Source: Patella vulgata (taxonomy: Eukaryota; Mollusca; Gastropoda; Patellidae). Taken from it: a stretch of DNA of 64,000 nt. The notes under the pieces were generated by a model that saw only the letters and a program-made list of their open reading frames with translations, did no database searches and was not told where the DNA came from. The DNA lies in assembly GCF_932274485.2 (NCBI RefSeq), contig NC_065881.2, positions 63,932,702 through 63,996,701 of the forward strand, written 5' to 3'. Positions 11,891 to 52,235 of this stretch are shown piece after piece (the first letter of the stretch is position 1; the number at the start of each line of letters is the position of its first letter). Made by a program: the position numbers and the translations under genes.

Positions 11891-12718
11891 TACTTTAGTG
11901 ATTAGTTTTCATGAATGACAAACACAGCAGAAATGATGTCATCTCTAATATCACAACATGCAATTACAAGATAATAAATTTTTCTATCTGATAAATTATA
12001 ATATAACCACAATGTTACCGTTGTTGATACAAAAAATTGTCAACATTGATATCAAAACACATGTTATACAACCTCCAACATTGTAGTCTCCAACATTAGG
12101 CCATGCCATTAATTGGCATTACAGTATTCTTTCTTTACCTTCTACACAGGACTTGATAACAGAGGCTAGTTTCAAATTACGGATTTCATTCAGGTCAGTA
12201 TAGCGAAACGAATTAATACTTCAAAATTGTAAAATAATATTTGGACAACTATCAATTTGTGAACTATGATAATAACATAATAATGAAATATAAAGCAAAC
12301 AGATTTTTCGACATTTTTATGCTTGTACTGAATGAATAATGACCGGTTCACCCGTCAACATTTAAAAATGGAGTTACGTCCCTCCATTACGGTCTGAGCC
12401 TACTAATTCTCTCAACATTGACGTCAATGTCAAATCTTCATAACACACAACAGCCCAACAATCACAATTATCTGATAGAAACATTGAAGGAGGTTGACCG
12501 TATTGATCATCATCAATATTCACTATGTTTCAGAAAATGGAAATTCAGACAATCTTCTTTGACTCGAACCCAAAATATCAACAAAAATAGAAATGCAAAT
12601 TGTGGGTGAAGGCCTAATAAAAAAGAATTGCTGTATTTGTGTCATCCGCGGAGGCAATCAATAGTGTTATTCTTTATGATATCTTTTCAAACAGAGGGTA
12701 AAACAAAAATCATTAATT
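11891..12718. other. Intergenic, no gene seen
   Basis: AT-rich sequence without a recognisable gene or repeat. The open frame near 12418-12609 has no family features. Confidence 0.45.
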
Positions 12719-12915
12719 TTGAGAGAGAGAGAGAGAGAAATGGGGTTTAACATCCACTCGACACAAACTAGGCCATTTTGGGACCAACATATGGTTTCAT
12801 TTTATTTTAATAATTCGCTTGCGCATAGGGGTCGTTAGTAGTGGGAGGAAACCGGAGAAAACCCAGGAGGTGTGACAGGCGACCCTACTTCTTGTCATGT
12901 ACATCTGGGAAATCG
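12719..12915 (-). mobile_element. SINE family B copy, 5' truncated
   Basis: Reverse-strand copy beginning with a (GA)n tail and ATGGGGTTTAACATCCACTC, followed by the body phrases GGGTCGTTAGTAGTGGGAGG, GGAAACCGGAGAAAACCCAG and GACAGGCGACCCTACT. The tRNA head is missing because another copy abuts it. Confidence 0.8.
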
Positions 12916-13236
12916 AGAGAGTGAGAGAAATGGGGTTTAATGTCCACTGGTCACAAACTAGGTCATTTCAGGACTAACATATGGTTCAATTTTATTCCCA
13001 TAATTTGTTTGCGCGTAGGGGTCTTTAGCAGTGGGAGGAAACCGGCGGGCCCGGAGAAAACCCATGAAGTTGGACTGGCGACCCACTCCTGTCACGTACA
13101 ACCGGAGAATCGAAACCACACCAGTTGACTCAATGACAGATTTTATGATACAGTGCGCATGCTAACCCTGGGGAATCGAAACCACACCAGTTGACTCAAA
13201 GACAGACCTTATGATACAGCGCGCACCTGCTAACCA
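12916..13236 (-). mobile_element. SINE family B, near full length
   Basis: Same family as the neighbour at 12719. On the minus strand it starts with a tRNA-like head whose B box reads GGTTTCGATTCCCC, runs through the GGTTTTCTCCGGGCCC body and ends in GTTAAACCCCATTTC then a CT/GA tail. Part of the head (near 13105 and 13173) is duplicated. The GGGAGGAAACCGGAG body is familiar from molluscan SINEs; the family name is not asserted. Confidence 0.8.
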
Positions 13237-14039
13237 TTTTTCGACCATCCATCCCCCCACCCACTCCAATTAATTTTGATCAAAAAACACAGAAAAAGAT
13301 GAGAATATAGTACATTTATTTATTCAACACGTTTTTACTGTATGACAATATGATTGGGCCCTATCTCCTAGAAAACAGGATATGGTACACTTATAGCACT
13401 TTATAATTTATATGGATGATAAAAAAAAAATAAATGAAAAACCCAACATGAATAGGTGGATTTTTTATGTTGAACAGAATGAAAACTAGTTTAAAAGAGC
13501 TAAATGGCTAATATTTGGGACCTAGAAATTGACACAAATGGGTTGCAATGCATATAATGTAATATGAATGTATATAAACTGATTTACATTCAGTCGTTTC
13601 TGTTTTTTCTGTAATTTCTAATCAGCTATGTTCGGTGAAATACGCGAGAAGTTTCAACCGAATGGCAATCTGTAGTGTCAGGTTATTCCAGTCTACACTC
13701 GTATCTCCAGATAAGAATATAGCGTCACCATTTGAAATGACTTGTGGAATATGTTTGGCCTCGTTCTTCGAGTCCTTTGTTACAAATGGTGGTGAAATGA
13801 ATTAGTAAAATATTTATTTTGTCTTAAATATTAGATTTATCTGTTAAAAGGTATATAGTAATTATTTTCCTGTAGTGTTTGTCAAAGGAGAAGGCATATT
13901 TATCATGTTTTCCAACTCAATTAATAACATCTCTGAATTCTAGATAAAAAAAAATGATAATTAAATTTGGGTGATTGTAGAAATAATTGATAGACATCAT
14001 CTATTTATTATAAATAAACATGCAATGTATCAATAACTA
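13237..14039. other. Intergenic, no gene seen
   Basis: AT-rich sequence with no recognised gene, RNA or repeat. Confidence 0.45.
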
Positions 14040-14445
14040 TTAAACATACATTATGCAAGAGCTAAATCTGTCTATTGCAGGTCTTTCTTTAGGCCTGAAA
14101 TGTTATCTAAATTATTAATTAGACATTAATTAACCTATCCAGACCATAATCATCTCTAGATGGCATCGCTTGCCAGCGATCTTTAGCGGATTGGTAGCCG
14201 ATTTACTGCATAACGTTTCTTCACGATTTAATGATTAAATGGATAATCGAGACTATGCTGTTTATCGTACTGACTTTAGTAATGATGACCAAGGCTAGGC
14301 GGAAATTCAATCGCTTTGTTCTCGGTTCATAGTGGATCAATTTGAATGAAATTTTCAGCAAATTGCCTTTACATTATCTAGTTTTTAACTATTATAGTGA
14401 GAACTGCCAACTCGTTATCGAATCTCCCATAATGTATCTTTAAAA
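14040..14445 (+). mobile_element. Family M MITE, best-preserved copy
   Basis: 406 bp with termini TTAAACATACATTATG and CATAATGTATCTTTAA and TTAA at both ends. It lacks coding capacity. Internal landmarks shared by all copies: GGTCTTTCTTTAGGCCTGAA, AGACATTAATTAAC, ATTTGAATGAAATTTTCAGC and ACTATTATAGTGAGAACTGC. Confidence 0.85.
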
Positions 14446-15051
14446 GATACTATGAAAATTCAAAATGTTTATTTGCACAAATCTATGTTATGACAAGTTT
14501 AGAATATGCAAAAAACTTTGTTATTTTGATATTAATCATATACCTTTCAACTGACACAATCATAATACAAGAAAAAATTAATACATGCTTGAAAATAAAG
14601 TGTTAAATGCAATTTACCACAACTTGCACAAACCTTTATTACATACTTTTCTAAATTCCTCAAGGTTTCAATAATTTCTTTCTTTTTTTTTTCAGAATCT
14701 AAATTACTGTTATTCAACACATAAAACTAATTCTGATGGGGACACAGTCTACTTCTTCAATTCCCGAAAAAAGAAAATTCAGGATAATATGCTCAAATTT
14801 AATTTCAATTGTTTAGGGAGGTTCTGAGGTTTTGAGTCATCCATATAAATGTTCTTACACTATATTAGGCTTTGAAATACACTCTTGTCTAATTTTTGAA
14901 AAATGTTACAATTTACATGAATACATTTCAATGAAAATGTTTTTATGATATCTCAATTTATATTTACAAATAACTAATTTTTCTGCAGAAGATTAAACCA
15001 TAAATTCAGTAAAACTGATTCATGATCATATCCCTTACTTTCATTTTTATT
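14446..15051. other. 3' flank of SNRNP200
   Basis: Downstream of the SNRNP200 stop. An AATAAA lies directly after the stop codon (minus strand, 15046-15051) and another near 14630; either could serve as the polyadenylation signal. No other gene is seen. Confidence 0.5.
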
Positions 15052-43937
<28,886 letters not shown>

Positions 43938-44913
43938 GGTTGTGGATTTATTTACTACTTTTCCTTGTTTTATTTACGATTTACCCACGTTCTAAAATAA
44001 TAATGGCGGCACATTCAGCTTCCGGTCAAACAAAATATAGATAAAGACATAATGGTAAAACGAAATGTAGTTTTTTTGGCAACTGTTAGATAGTCATTAT
44101 GAACTTTCTTATTGAATAAACCATAATCTATGTCTCAATTTCATCTAATGGCTGGAGTCACAAAATACTTATAAAATTAAAATAAAATCTAGATTCTTTT
44201 TATAATTTTTTACCCACATCAAATTTTAATAGACCAAGGCCAGATAACTCGATAACTCGAACCCCAAAGTGAAAGTAGAAAAGAAACTAAGTCCTGTCTT
44301 GAACAAAAGAAACGGAAATTTGAAGTATTTCAGTGCATTCAGTATTTTATTTTTTATATTTATTTTCTACCAAATACGAAATTTAAAACTGAAAATCGAA
44401 TTTCTTGTGGTTGGTATAAGATTTTCATAGAATTCCTACTAATATTGTCAGCAACATAATTATAATGTTAATAAATAATGTCACAGTTCTGCTAGTGATG
44501 TCATCTTTATTTATATGCATCATCATATATACATCTAAATAGAAAAATTCGAAGAGTTGTGAGCATTCAGAAATAGTATTGTGATTTAGTTGCTAATGAT
44601 GTTCAGCCTTGAATATTGTTTTTTGTACATCAAGCGATTAAGTCCAGAATGTTCCAATTTGATAGCGCAATATCAAGCAAGTCCCAATAACAGATGTGGC
44701 GTAAGTGGAATCATAACATTATATAAACATGGCAGACAAGTTTCTGCTGATGATGATGGAAATATACATGTTGAAGAAATCATTAGATTGAACAAAAAAC
44801 ATTATGCCTACATTGACCTCCTGGGGTTTTGGATATTTATCACCTTTTGAATTCATTGGGATCAGATACTAATTGCCCTATTCTTTATTTACAGAGACAT
44901 TGTGACTGTAACA
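43938..44913. promoter_or_regulatory. Shared divergent promoter region of SNRNP200 and TTC1
   Basis: The start codons of two housekeeping genes on opposite strands are 976 bp apart. Close to the SNRNP200 start are AATGGCGGC (44002-44010), matching the YY1 core, and GCTTCCGGT (44018-44026), an ETS/GABP-type site. This pair is common in bidirectional housekeeping promoters. The TTC1 coding exon begins after an acceptor (TTTATTTACAG, ending 44894), so a non-coding first exon of TTC1 must lie upstream, probably in this interval; its position was not determined. Confidence 0.6.
44002..44026. promoter_or_regulatory. YY1-like and ETS-like sites
   Basis: AATGGCGGC fits the YY1 core (ATGGCGGC), and GCTTCCGGT contains the reverse of the ETS core GGAA with the CCGGAAGY context preferred by GABP. 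They lie 65-90 bp upstream of the SNRNP200 start codon. Binding is inferred from motif only. Confidence 0.5.
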
Positions 44914-47900
44914 ATGGCTGAGTCAGAAGAAATAAATAAAGCAACAAAAAAACTTGAAGATATTTCTCTTAAGACTGATGCAGATGAAACAGAAAAATAT
45001 GTAGATTGTGATAATGAAATAAAACAAAACATAGGAAAAGAAGAGACACTTTCTAAAATATCAGACAGTTCTGAATCAGTATCATCTGAGCTAAAAAGTG
45101 AAGACAATAAACAAAAAAATACCAATAAAGAACAATGTGATAGTGAAGAAGAGTATTTCTCAGTGGGTGAAGATGATAATGAAGATGAGGAGGAGGAGGA
45201 AGAAGATGATGTGAAAGTTGAAAAGATAGATGAGGACGAATACAAGAGGACTCTAGAAGAAACTTTGTCTGATGATGAAAAATTGGTAATTGTTTAAGCA
45301 TAGTTCATTTCAATAAGGGGACATGGTCAGGTAGTCAAGCAGTTAGGGGATTGGACTGTACTCTTAAAGTTACATGTAGAATGACTTGGACTCATGAAGA
45401 ACCTTCTCATTGCACATGTAGCCCTTGAAATAAAAATTACCCAATGTTAGACTGAAAATGAACTAACTGTGTTCTTGCTATAACGTTAAACCCCAGTCCA
45501 TTCAATGTTATTCTACTTTAATCTTTGTAGATTTACCTCCCCTGACCTGTGCTGTCACTACATGTAGTTGGTGTGGAGAGGAAATCGTTGAAAATAATGC
45601 AGATTTAGAAACTAGAAAGATCATTGACTTGACATGCTTTTCAAATATTAGAGAGCATTACTTATTGTAGAGATCTACAAATTTTCGTTGACATAATATT
45701 GCCTTAAAGCACATTGTTACTTACAGCAGTAAAGCTAATATCTACTGGAATTCTCATACCACCAAATGGGCGCTCCATTATAACTCACAGACAGTTTTAA
45801 GTTTTGGTGATAAGATTTAGTATCCTAATAATGGATTAGCTCTGTTTACTGCAAAAAAACTCTGTTGAATACCATAAACTCCCTTTTTATACGCCCACAT
45901 TGAAATGTAGTCGTATATTGTTGTTGCCCTCGTCCATCCGTCGATCCAGCGTCCACAATTGCTTGTGGACGCTCTAGCCAATTTACTTTAAATTTTTACA
46001 CAGTATTTAAGGTCATGAGACAAAGAAGCCTATTAATTTTCAGTGATTTCCGATAATTACTGCCAGAGTTATGGCCCTTGATCACTTTGAAAAATCTTGT
46101 GGATGCTCTAGAGGCAAAAGTTAATATCCGATTGACTGTAAATTTATACACAGTGTTTAAGGTCCTGAGACGAAGAAGCCCAGTGATTTTCAGTGATTTC
46201 CAATAATTAGTACCAGAGTTATGGCCCTTGATGACTTTGAAAAATCTTGTGGATGCTGTAGAGACCAAAGTTATCATCCGATTGACTTTAGATTGATAAA
46301 CAGAGTTTAAGGTCTTGAAACGAACAAGTATTTTGATTTTTAATGAATTTTGATAACTTGGAACAGCTAAATCCATGATATTAAATGTTTCGTATACTAA
46401 ACGTTAGCAGAACTAAAAGCCAAACAATTTCTAATGATTTTCAGATATTTACTTAATGAGTTGTTACTCTTAATCAGATTTTAGTGTATGATAAATATTT
46501 CATTACCGACTGCTTGGATGACTTAGCTGCTGTGTGTGGGCGTATGTTTCGTTGCCTGGCAACCTATCTTTTGGAAACATGTGATGGGTTTTGATTCATT
46601 TTTATATGGAAATAAAATTAAGAATAAATATTCATTAAATTGAATTATTGTCAATTTTTTTCAGGAAAGAAAAAACAAGTCCCAAGAATGCAAAGATGAG
46701 GGCAACAAGTTCTTTCGAGAGTCTGAGTTTAATGAAGCTATTGATAAATATTCAGAAGCTTTAAAGATATGCCCCTTTGCTTTCCCTAAAGAAAGATCTA
46801 TCATGTATTCTAACAGAGGTGCTTGTCATATGAAATTAGTAAGTAAACAAAATTATAACACAAATTTTTCCACTAGACATAAATTGGTTTAATTTTAGTA
46901 AAGGTCTTGGGAGTTTGGGGGAGGAGAGGGCAGGGTTGGATGGTTATAAGTGGTGCATGTGATTTAGATCATAAGGCTTTCATTTGTGCAAGTCATGGGT
47001 TTGATCCCAGGTTGTTATGTTGTCAAGTGGTTGAGTCACCAATCTAACTTTGCAGGTTTTCTCTGGATACTCAACTTTTCTCCTTCTTTAAAGACCCCTG
47101 TGCACATTTGAATTATTATAAAAAGAATCAATATGGTTCGTGTTGTGTGGATATTAAACTAATTTCCTAATTATTAATGACTAGCATTTAAAACAAGTTT
47201 CACTATGGGTGTATTCCTAATTATTAATGACTAGCATTTAAAACAAGTTTCACTCATAGGTTCTAGACTAGTTTGTAATATTGGACAATGGTTGTATTCT
47301 TTTGAAAGTATTAACATAGGCTATTGATTCAATAAAGGGGATACTACAGACAAGTTTTAATCTTGATAGTTATAGTTGAAAATTCTGTTTGATCATTTGG
47401 TGTAGAGAAGTTCTTTTGGTGTAGAGAAGTTCTTGGTAGCATGACAGAACATTTACATGTAATTTTAGCTTAATGTAGGGGGCTTGGTGGTCTTTCATAT
47501 ATGATAACTGTGGGTATGATCCAAGCAGTTAGGTCACATGAATAACATACCGGTACTGCGTTTTCTACTGGTTCTCTGGTAACAGATCTCTACTTACAAG
47601 CAACTTTTGAAAAAAAAAATTATTACCATATTTTAGTCTCGAAATGAGAACCCCATTTTAAGTAATATTTTATGTAAAATTAAGAGTAGCGTTTGAGGAT
47701 TGTCAATTTTTCAGTTTTGCATTCTTTAAACATGTATTTTATTTTACAGGAGAATAATGAAGAGGCAATAAAAGATTGTAGTAGTGCTATAGATTTACAT
47801 CCCCACTATTTAAAAGCCGTGTTAAGAAGAGCAGAACTTTATGAAAAAATAGATAAATTAGATGAAGCACTAGCAGATTATCAGAAAGCTGTAGAATTAG

Positions 47901-49099
47901 ATCCTACACAGAATAAAGCTAGAATCACTGCTATGGTAAGTACTGTACATCCCAGGGCTCCCATTTTACTCATATTTGCATGTACTGAAGGATGCATTGA
48001 ATTGGCTGGCTAAAGAACTTAATCAGTCAAATTACATGAATTTGAATTTCAAAGAATTTTATGGTAAAATAAATACAGATAAATTTATAGTGTTTATGTG
48101 TAAAATATATTTAACAGGACAATGCCAAAAATTGTCATGTTTTTGGGAAAAAATATATCTACGTATGAGATAAGTAAAAGTGTGAAGTCAAAGCCACAAT
48201 ACATCTAAACTAATTAGTCTAATGCAAATATAACGGGACCGTTTCCATTTAACTGGCATGCAGTAATGTGTACATGGAAAACAGAGATAAGATAACCAAA
48301 TGTGTCTTAAGCATCTTGTCAACACTCAAAGAAGGAGACAAATTTTCCATTATAACAATTCTACATGCTTCATGTCCTGTGATCGGACGAACTTCGACAG
48401 AGAATAAAAATAAAAATATACACCTTGGCCAAAAAAACTCAAAACAACTCTTGATTAATTTTTTATCAATTTGGAATTTTTATATTATAACTGGTTGGTG
48501 TATAATTACAATGCTCAATGGAAGATCGGATGATCATCTGCTGAAGATCAAACTTCTAACAATCGTGCACAAAGGGCAGAAACAGCAAATGTAATAATGT
48601 TAATTCTGAATAATGAAGTAGTCCAGATGTGTCCAGTTTTTGTTATTTGGTTTTTTTTTTCAGAGACTAGCAGATCAAATAAAAGACAGAAATGAAAAAA
48701 TGAAAACAGAAATGTTAGGTATGTTTTCTTTTTTTAAAAAAACTATAATTAAATTGTGTAGTGCCACTGCCCTGGCAAAATGTGCTATGTTATTGATATT
48801 ATTAGCTTCTTACTGAATTTGGTACATTAAAATGTAAATCTTGAATTTTTTTTGTCCCTCTGAATGACTACACCCTTGCTAAGACATCCTGAACAACTGG
48901 CAAGAGGAAATCTGGCAGTATACATTAAAGTAAGCCTAGCTGTCTTTATTTTGGATTAACTCTTTTTCTTTTATCTCTTTCAGGAAAGTTAAAGGATTTG
49001 GGTAATTTAGTATTAAAGCCATTTGGACTTTCAACTGATAATTTCCAATTACAGCAGGGTGAAACTGGTTCCTATAGTGTAAACTTTAAGCAGAACTGA
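44914..49099 (+). CDS. TTC1: Tetratricopeptide repeat protein 1, five coding exons
   Basis: TPR co-chaperone-type adaptor; in vertebrates TTC1 (TPR1) binds Hsp90/Hsp70 tails and Ras/G-alpha-16. Exons 44914-45285, 46665-46838, 47750-47935, 48664-48718, 48984-49099 join in frame to 300 residues (human 292). Residues 1-124 are acidic ([20 protein letters not shown], then LSDDEKL as in human). TPRs follow: [20 protein letters not shown] (about 134-153), [16 protein letters not shown] / [18 protein letters not shown], and [20 protein letters not shown]. The C-terminal signature [20 protein letters not shown] is near identical to human. An in-frame GTG-led extension upstream of the ATG is not used here because ATG at 44914 directly follows the exon start. 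Introns hold SINE-C, SINE-B and a satellite-core element. Confidence 0.96.
45316..45512 (+). mobile_element. Putative third SINE family (C), TTC1 intron 1
   Basis: It starts GGGGACATGGTCAGGTAGTC and ends TTGCTATAACGTTAAACCCC followed by a short CCATT repeat. The GTTAAACCCC 3' end is shared with SINE-A and SINE-B, which points to a common LINE partner, while the body differs. The tRNA-like head is only partly convincing. Confidence 0.55.
45888..46572 (+). mobile_element. Satellite-core element, GCCCACAT termini, TTC1 intron 1
   Basis: Left end TATACGCCCACAT (45888-45900); right end GTGTGGGCGTATGTTTC (46535 on) followed by GTTGCCTGGCAACC and TATCTTT. A CGTCCATCCGTCGATCC stretch sits just inside the left end. 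The core has about three units of roughly 150 bp with GAGTTATGGCCCTTGATSAC, TTTGAAAAATCTTGTGGATG and GTTTAAGGTCCTGAGACGAA. It shares ends and core type with 59640-61141, and ends only, in reverse, with 18634-19258. Confidence 0.75.
46935..47165 (+). mobile_element. SINE-B copy, TTC1 intron 2
   Basis: Forward copy. The tRNA-like head has GTCATGGGTTTGATCCCAGG (B box), the body has GCAGGTTTTCTCTGGATACT and AAAGACCCCTGTGCACATTT, and the end is GTGGATATTAAAC. It lies sense to TTC1. Confidence 0.7.
47164..47262. repeat. Tandem duplication ~50 bp x2
   Basis: Two copies of TTCCTAATTATTAATGACTA followed by GCATTTAAAACAAGTTTCAC in TTC1 intron 2, at the 3' end of the SINE-B copy. Confidence 0.85.
47470..47595 (+). 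mobile_element. SINE-like tRNA head, decayed
   Basis: GGGGGCTTGGTGGTCTTTCA followed by a B-box-like GTGGGTATGATCCAAG and a GTTCTCTGGTAAC body phrase suggest an old SINE-B relative in TTC1 intron 2. Confidence 0.4.
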
Positions 49100-50386
49100 A
49101 ACTATATATAATTCTTCTCTTTTTTTTCATATAATGTAAATTCATAAAAAGAGATAAAGTCATTGCAGAGTCAAAAAGTCGTATCTGGTATTTGCAAATT
49201 TTTCAGCAGCGATTATGAATCATGATACCATACGAAATTGTGAAAATTTGGTCCCAAAATGTATTTCTAAAGTTTTTCTAAAATATTTCCATGAAAAGTG
49301 TGTGTGTGTGTAGCTGTTCAAACATCATGTTGCTGTTCATACATTTTGTACAAAACATTCAGAATAGAAATATGGAGTGAAAGTTGGTCATTATTCGCTT
49401 GAATTTCATAGATATAAAGCAGTAGATTCTAAATACTAATAAGTATTGACTTCTTTTGTTGATAAATTTTATATTGATGTATTTTGTAAACAGCCATTTA
49501 AGACATTTTGACAAAATATCTATAAATCCCTTTTGTATTGGCTTAAAAATATGAAAAATAAATGAAAAAATGCTCAAGTACATGAAGAGAAAAAATATTT
49601 TAGATTCAACCTTTTGACTCCATATTTATTTTCATTTCGCAGTATCTTCATGAGTTTTCAGGCAGTTTGGTTAAATTAAACTTATACTTCTTTTTCATGC
49701 TATATTTTGATAAGTAGGGTTTTATTGAGTCAACATTTAGTCATATTCTGCAAATTGTACTACATGTATTTATTAGCAATAAATTGTATTGCTCCTTGGG
49801 CAAGGCAAGAGGTACCTGTCTTTTAACAGCAAACAATTATACAATGTATATGTATCTGAATTTCAATTTGTAGCAAATGGAATTCAGATCTGTCCAGGTG
49901 CTTTAAAGGGGTAGTGAGAAAATGTTTTTTTTTCTTTTTGGGTTTTAAACTAGCTAATAAACTTTGTTTTTGAAAGCTGTTTATTTTAACCTTCATTGAA
50001 GGGAAAATGACATTGTATATCAAATATGCCATACACTTTTTTCTTTAAAAATGTGTGATGTTGTTTAGCAAATGATTTCTGTATGTTATAGTCTCTAATC
50101 GTCTTTGTGGGGTTTTAATTCCCATGCAAACTACAATATTATAAAAGTTAAATCTATAAAAGAAATATTGGCCTAAAACAATGAACTGAAAGTTTGTCAA
50201 CATTTGTAACCCTTTGTAAAGTTATAACCAGATATGGTCAAAACACGCCAGTGCCATCTAAAATCTTTTGATTGGCCTCTGTTTTATTTGATTGAATCCA
50301 AGATGGGAGATTATCTACCATTGATATTTTGATTCTGTTTGCTGAAGTCAATGTAAAGTAATCAATTTGAATATATTTAGCATGGA
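49100..50386. other. TTC1 3' flank and probable 3' UTR
   Basis: No further gene. AATAAA signals occur near 49557 and 49779 and could end the TTC1 transcript; which is used is unknown. Otherwise AT-rich with no repeat recognised. Confidence 0.5.
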
Positions 50387-50767
50387 TTAACACATACATT
50401 ATGCAAGAGCTAAATCGGCCTATTGCAGGTCTTCCTCTAGGTCTGAAAATGTTATCTAAATTATTAATTAACTTTTTCAGACCATAATCAACTCTCAATG
50501 TCAACGTTAGCCTGTGATATTTTGGGGATTTGAATACATTTTGTGATGGATAATTTAATGTAAAAATGGATAATTACTGTCTTTATTATCGTAGCAACGT
50601 TAGTAATGAAGATCGAGGCTAGCCTAAAATTGAATCGCTAATATCACTGTTCAGAACAAAGCAATTTGACTGAAATTTTCAGCATATTCTGTTTTCATTA
50701 TCTATTTTTTAACTATTATAGCGAAAACTGTCAGCTCTTTATCTAATCTTACCTAATGCTCCTTTAA
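50387..50767 (+). mobile_element. Family M MITE, diverged
   Basis: TTAACACATACATTATGCAA at the left and a decayed right terminus ending CTCCTTTAA, TTAA at both sides. It follows the family M landmark order but has more changes than the 14040 and 29857 copies, so it is older. Confidence 0.8.
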
Positions 50768-51558
50768 GCGGTGAAAAATGAGATATTATTAGAAAAATGC
50801 AAATGCCAATCAACGGCTTAAGTCCAATGTATTCCCCTTTATAAATACTTTCATGAAAATGGTCAAAATAACTATTAAGATTACAATTTGAATTATAGTG
50901 TCACTACGCTAGAGGTTAGTCTTTATTATGAGGATTTAGTTTTTTTCAGTTTGGTGCACCATAAAATTGATTGTACAATATTGTATCTTGTAAAACACTG
51001 TATGTATATTGTATATTTGTAAAGGTGAATAAAATGTACATATTACTCATTGTATAACAGAAGGACCAGTTGATTTATCTACCAAGTTGGGTCTGTGACC
51101 GGTATTTACGGTCAGGTGTATTAATTTCTTGTAAGAGTGATAAGTCTCCATTAACAAGTCTCTAGTCCCCAGAAGATAAAGAAACAGTTCCAAATTTCAT
51201 AGTATATCGGTTGATATGAAAACTGTTATGTAGCTAGTTAACTGTATTAGTATAGGTTGTGTATTCTGATTTCTAAGCGCCCTGCATGTATATTTACACA
51301 ATGGTGCACACATCTTTCTAATTATAGAAATCTCTAAACAGATGAGTCTGTATTATTAAATTAAAATAGTTCAGTATATTCTCTGGTGTCTCTGAACAAT
51401 TCATCCCAAAGTTTGACACACCTTAGGGAAAGCGAAAACTCGTTCATCTGGCATTAAATGCTATTAGGGTGAGTTCACATCCCAAACAAAGATTAGTTCA
51501 ACCAGTGGTGTACACATTAAACATTTCCATCACCATGCAATTAGGAGCTGTCTTACAT
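50768..51558. other. Intergenic, no gene seen
   Basis: AT-rich, no recognisable gene. A GTGAATAAAATG polyadenylation-like signal near 51027 is noted without assignment. Confidence 0.4.
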
Positions 51559-51905
51559 GATCACGGTGAATAAGTGGGTAAGATCTGGTTCGCTAGCCTG
51601 GAGGTCCCTGCATTGGCCGAGAAAGTTCATCCAGATTTTTTGGCGTGGTTCCCCCTTGTGAGTGATGCAGGATTGAGGGCCTGACAAGGACAGCTGTCTA
51701 GTCGTTCGGATGGGACGAAAAACCGAGGTCCCGTGTACACATTGGCGTGCACATAAAAGATCCCTTGACAGTTGGAATTCGATATAAGAGTAGGCCGTAG
51801 TGCCGCTGTCCGGACACAATTTCCCTCATAGCACACTGTATGGCGTATGCCCGTCTTCGGAGCAGAACAGTAGGACGTTAAACCCCATTTCATTTCATTT
51901 CATTT
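51559..51905 (+). mobile_element. SINE-A, nearly complete, B box deleted
   Basis: Begins GATCACGGTGAATAAGTGGG and ends GACGTTAAACCCC plus (ATTTC)n. About 13 bp are missing between GGAGGTC and CCTGCATTGG, removing the B-box core. Body otherwise highly similar to 60698-61076. No target duplication was found. Confidence 0.85.
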
Positions 51906-51917
51906 ATTAATGATTTA

Positions 51918-52235
51918 TAGGTGCCGACGAGGCCTTTAAACTTTATCAGGTTTCTTGCCGGTAACCAGTGTAGTTACTTTAGGAGTAAGAATATGCGATT
52001 ATATTTTGAGGTTCCTGTGACTCGAAGATCTTTCGGTGTTTTCTTTCAGATATTTGAAATCCATATAAGGACTGCTCCTGGCGTATCTGCGATATCACCC
52101 GCGATGGAAGCGGACGTTATTCACAACGTACGAACGAACGAACTGCTTCTGGTGCTCCAGGTAAAGCTCAATTCGGAGATGACCAAAGCGTTGGTAACCG
52201 TTTTGCGAGCACTCGGATTCCAGTAGTTCCTTCTT
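51918..52235. repeat. Unassigned interspersed-repeat-like segment
   Basis: GC-richer than its surroundings; phrases such as GGTAACCAGTGTAGTTACTT and AGGAGTAAGAATATGCG resemble a kind of old interspersed repeat seen in many animal genomes. Family not identified. An open frame of 101 codons crosses it but has no recognisable domain. Confidence 0.3.

Noticed and set aside
12418-12609. 63-codon frame between repeats
   Set aside because: No homology, no splice context; likely chance.
44889-45301. Minus-strand frames opposite TTC1 exon 1 (Ser-rich)
   Set aside because: Shadows of the acidic GAA/GAT-rich TTC1 coding strand.
51921-52226. 101-codon plus-strand frame next to a SINE
   Set aside because: Sequence resembles an interspersed repeat rather than a gene and lacks any domain or splice context.
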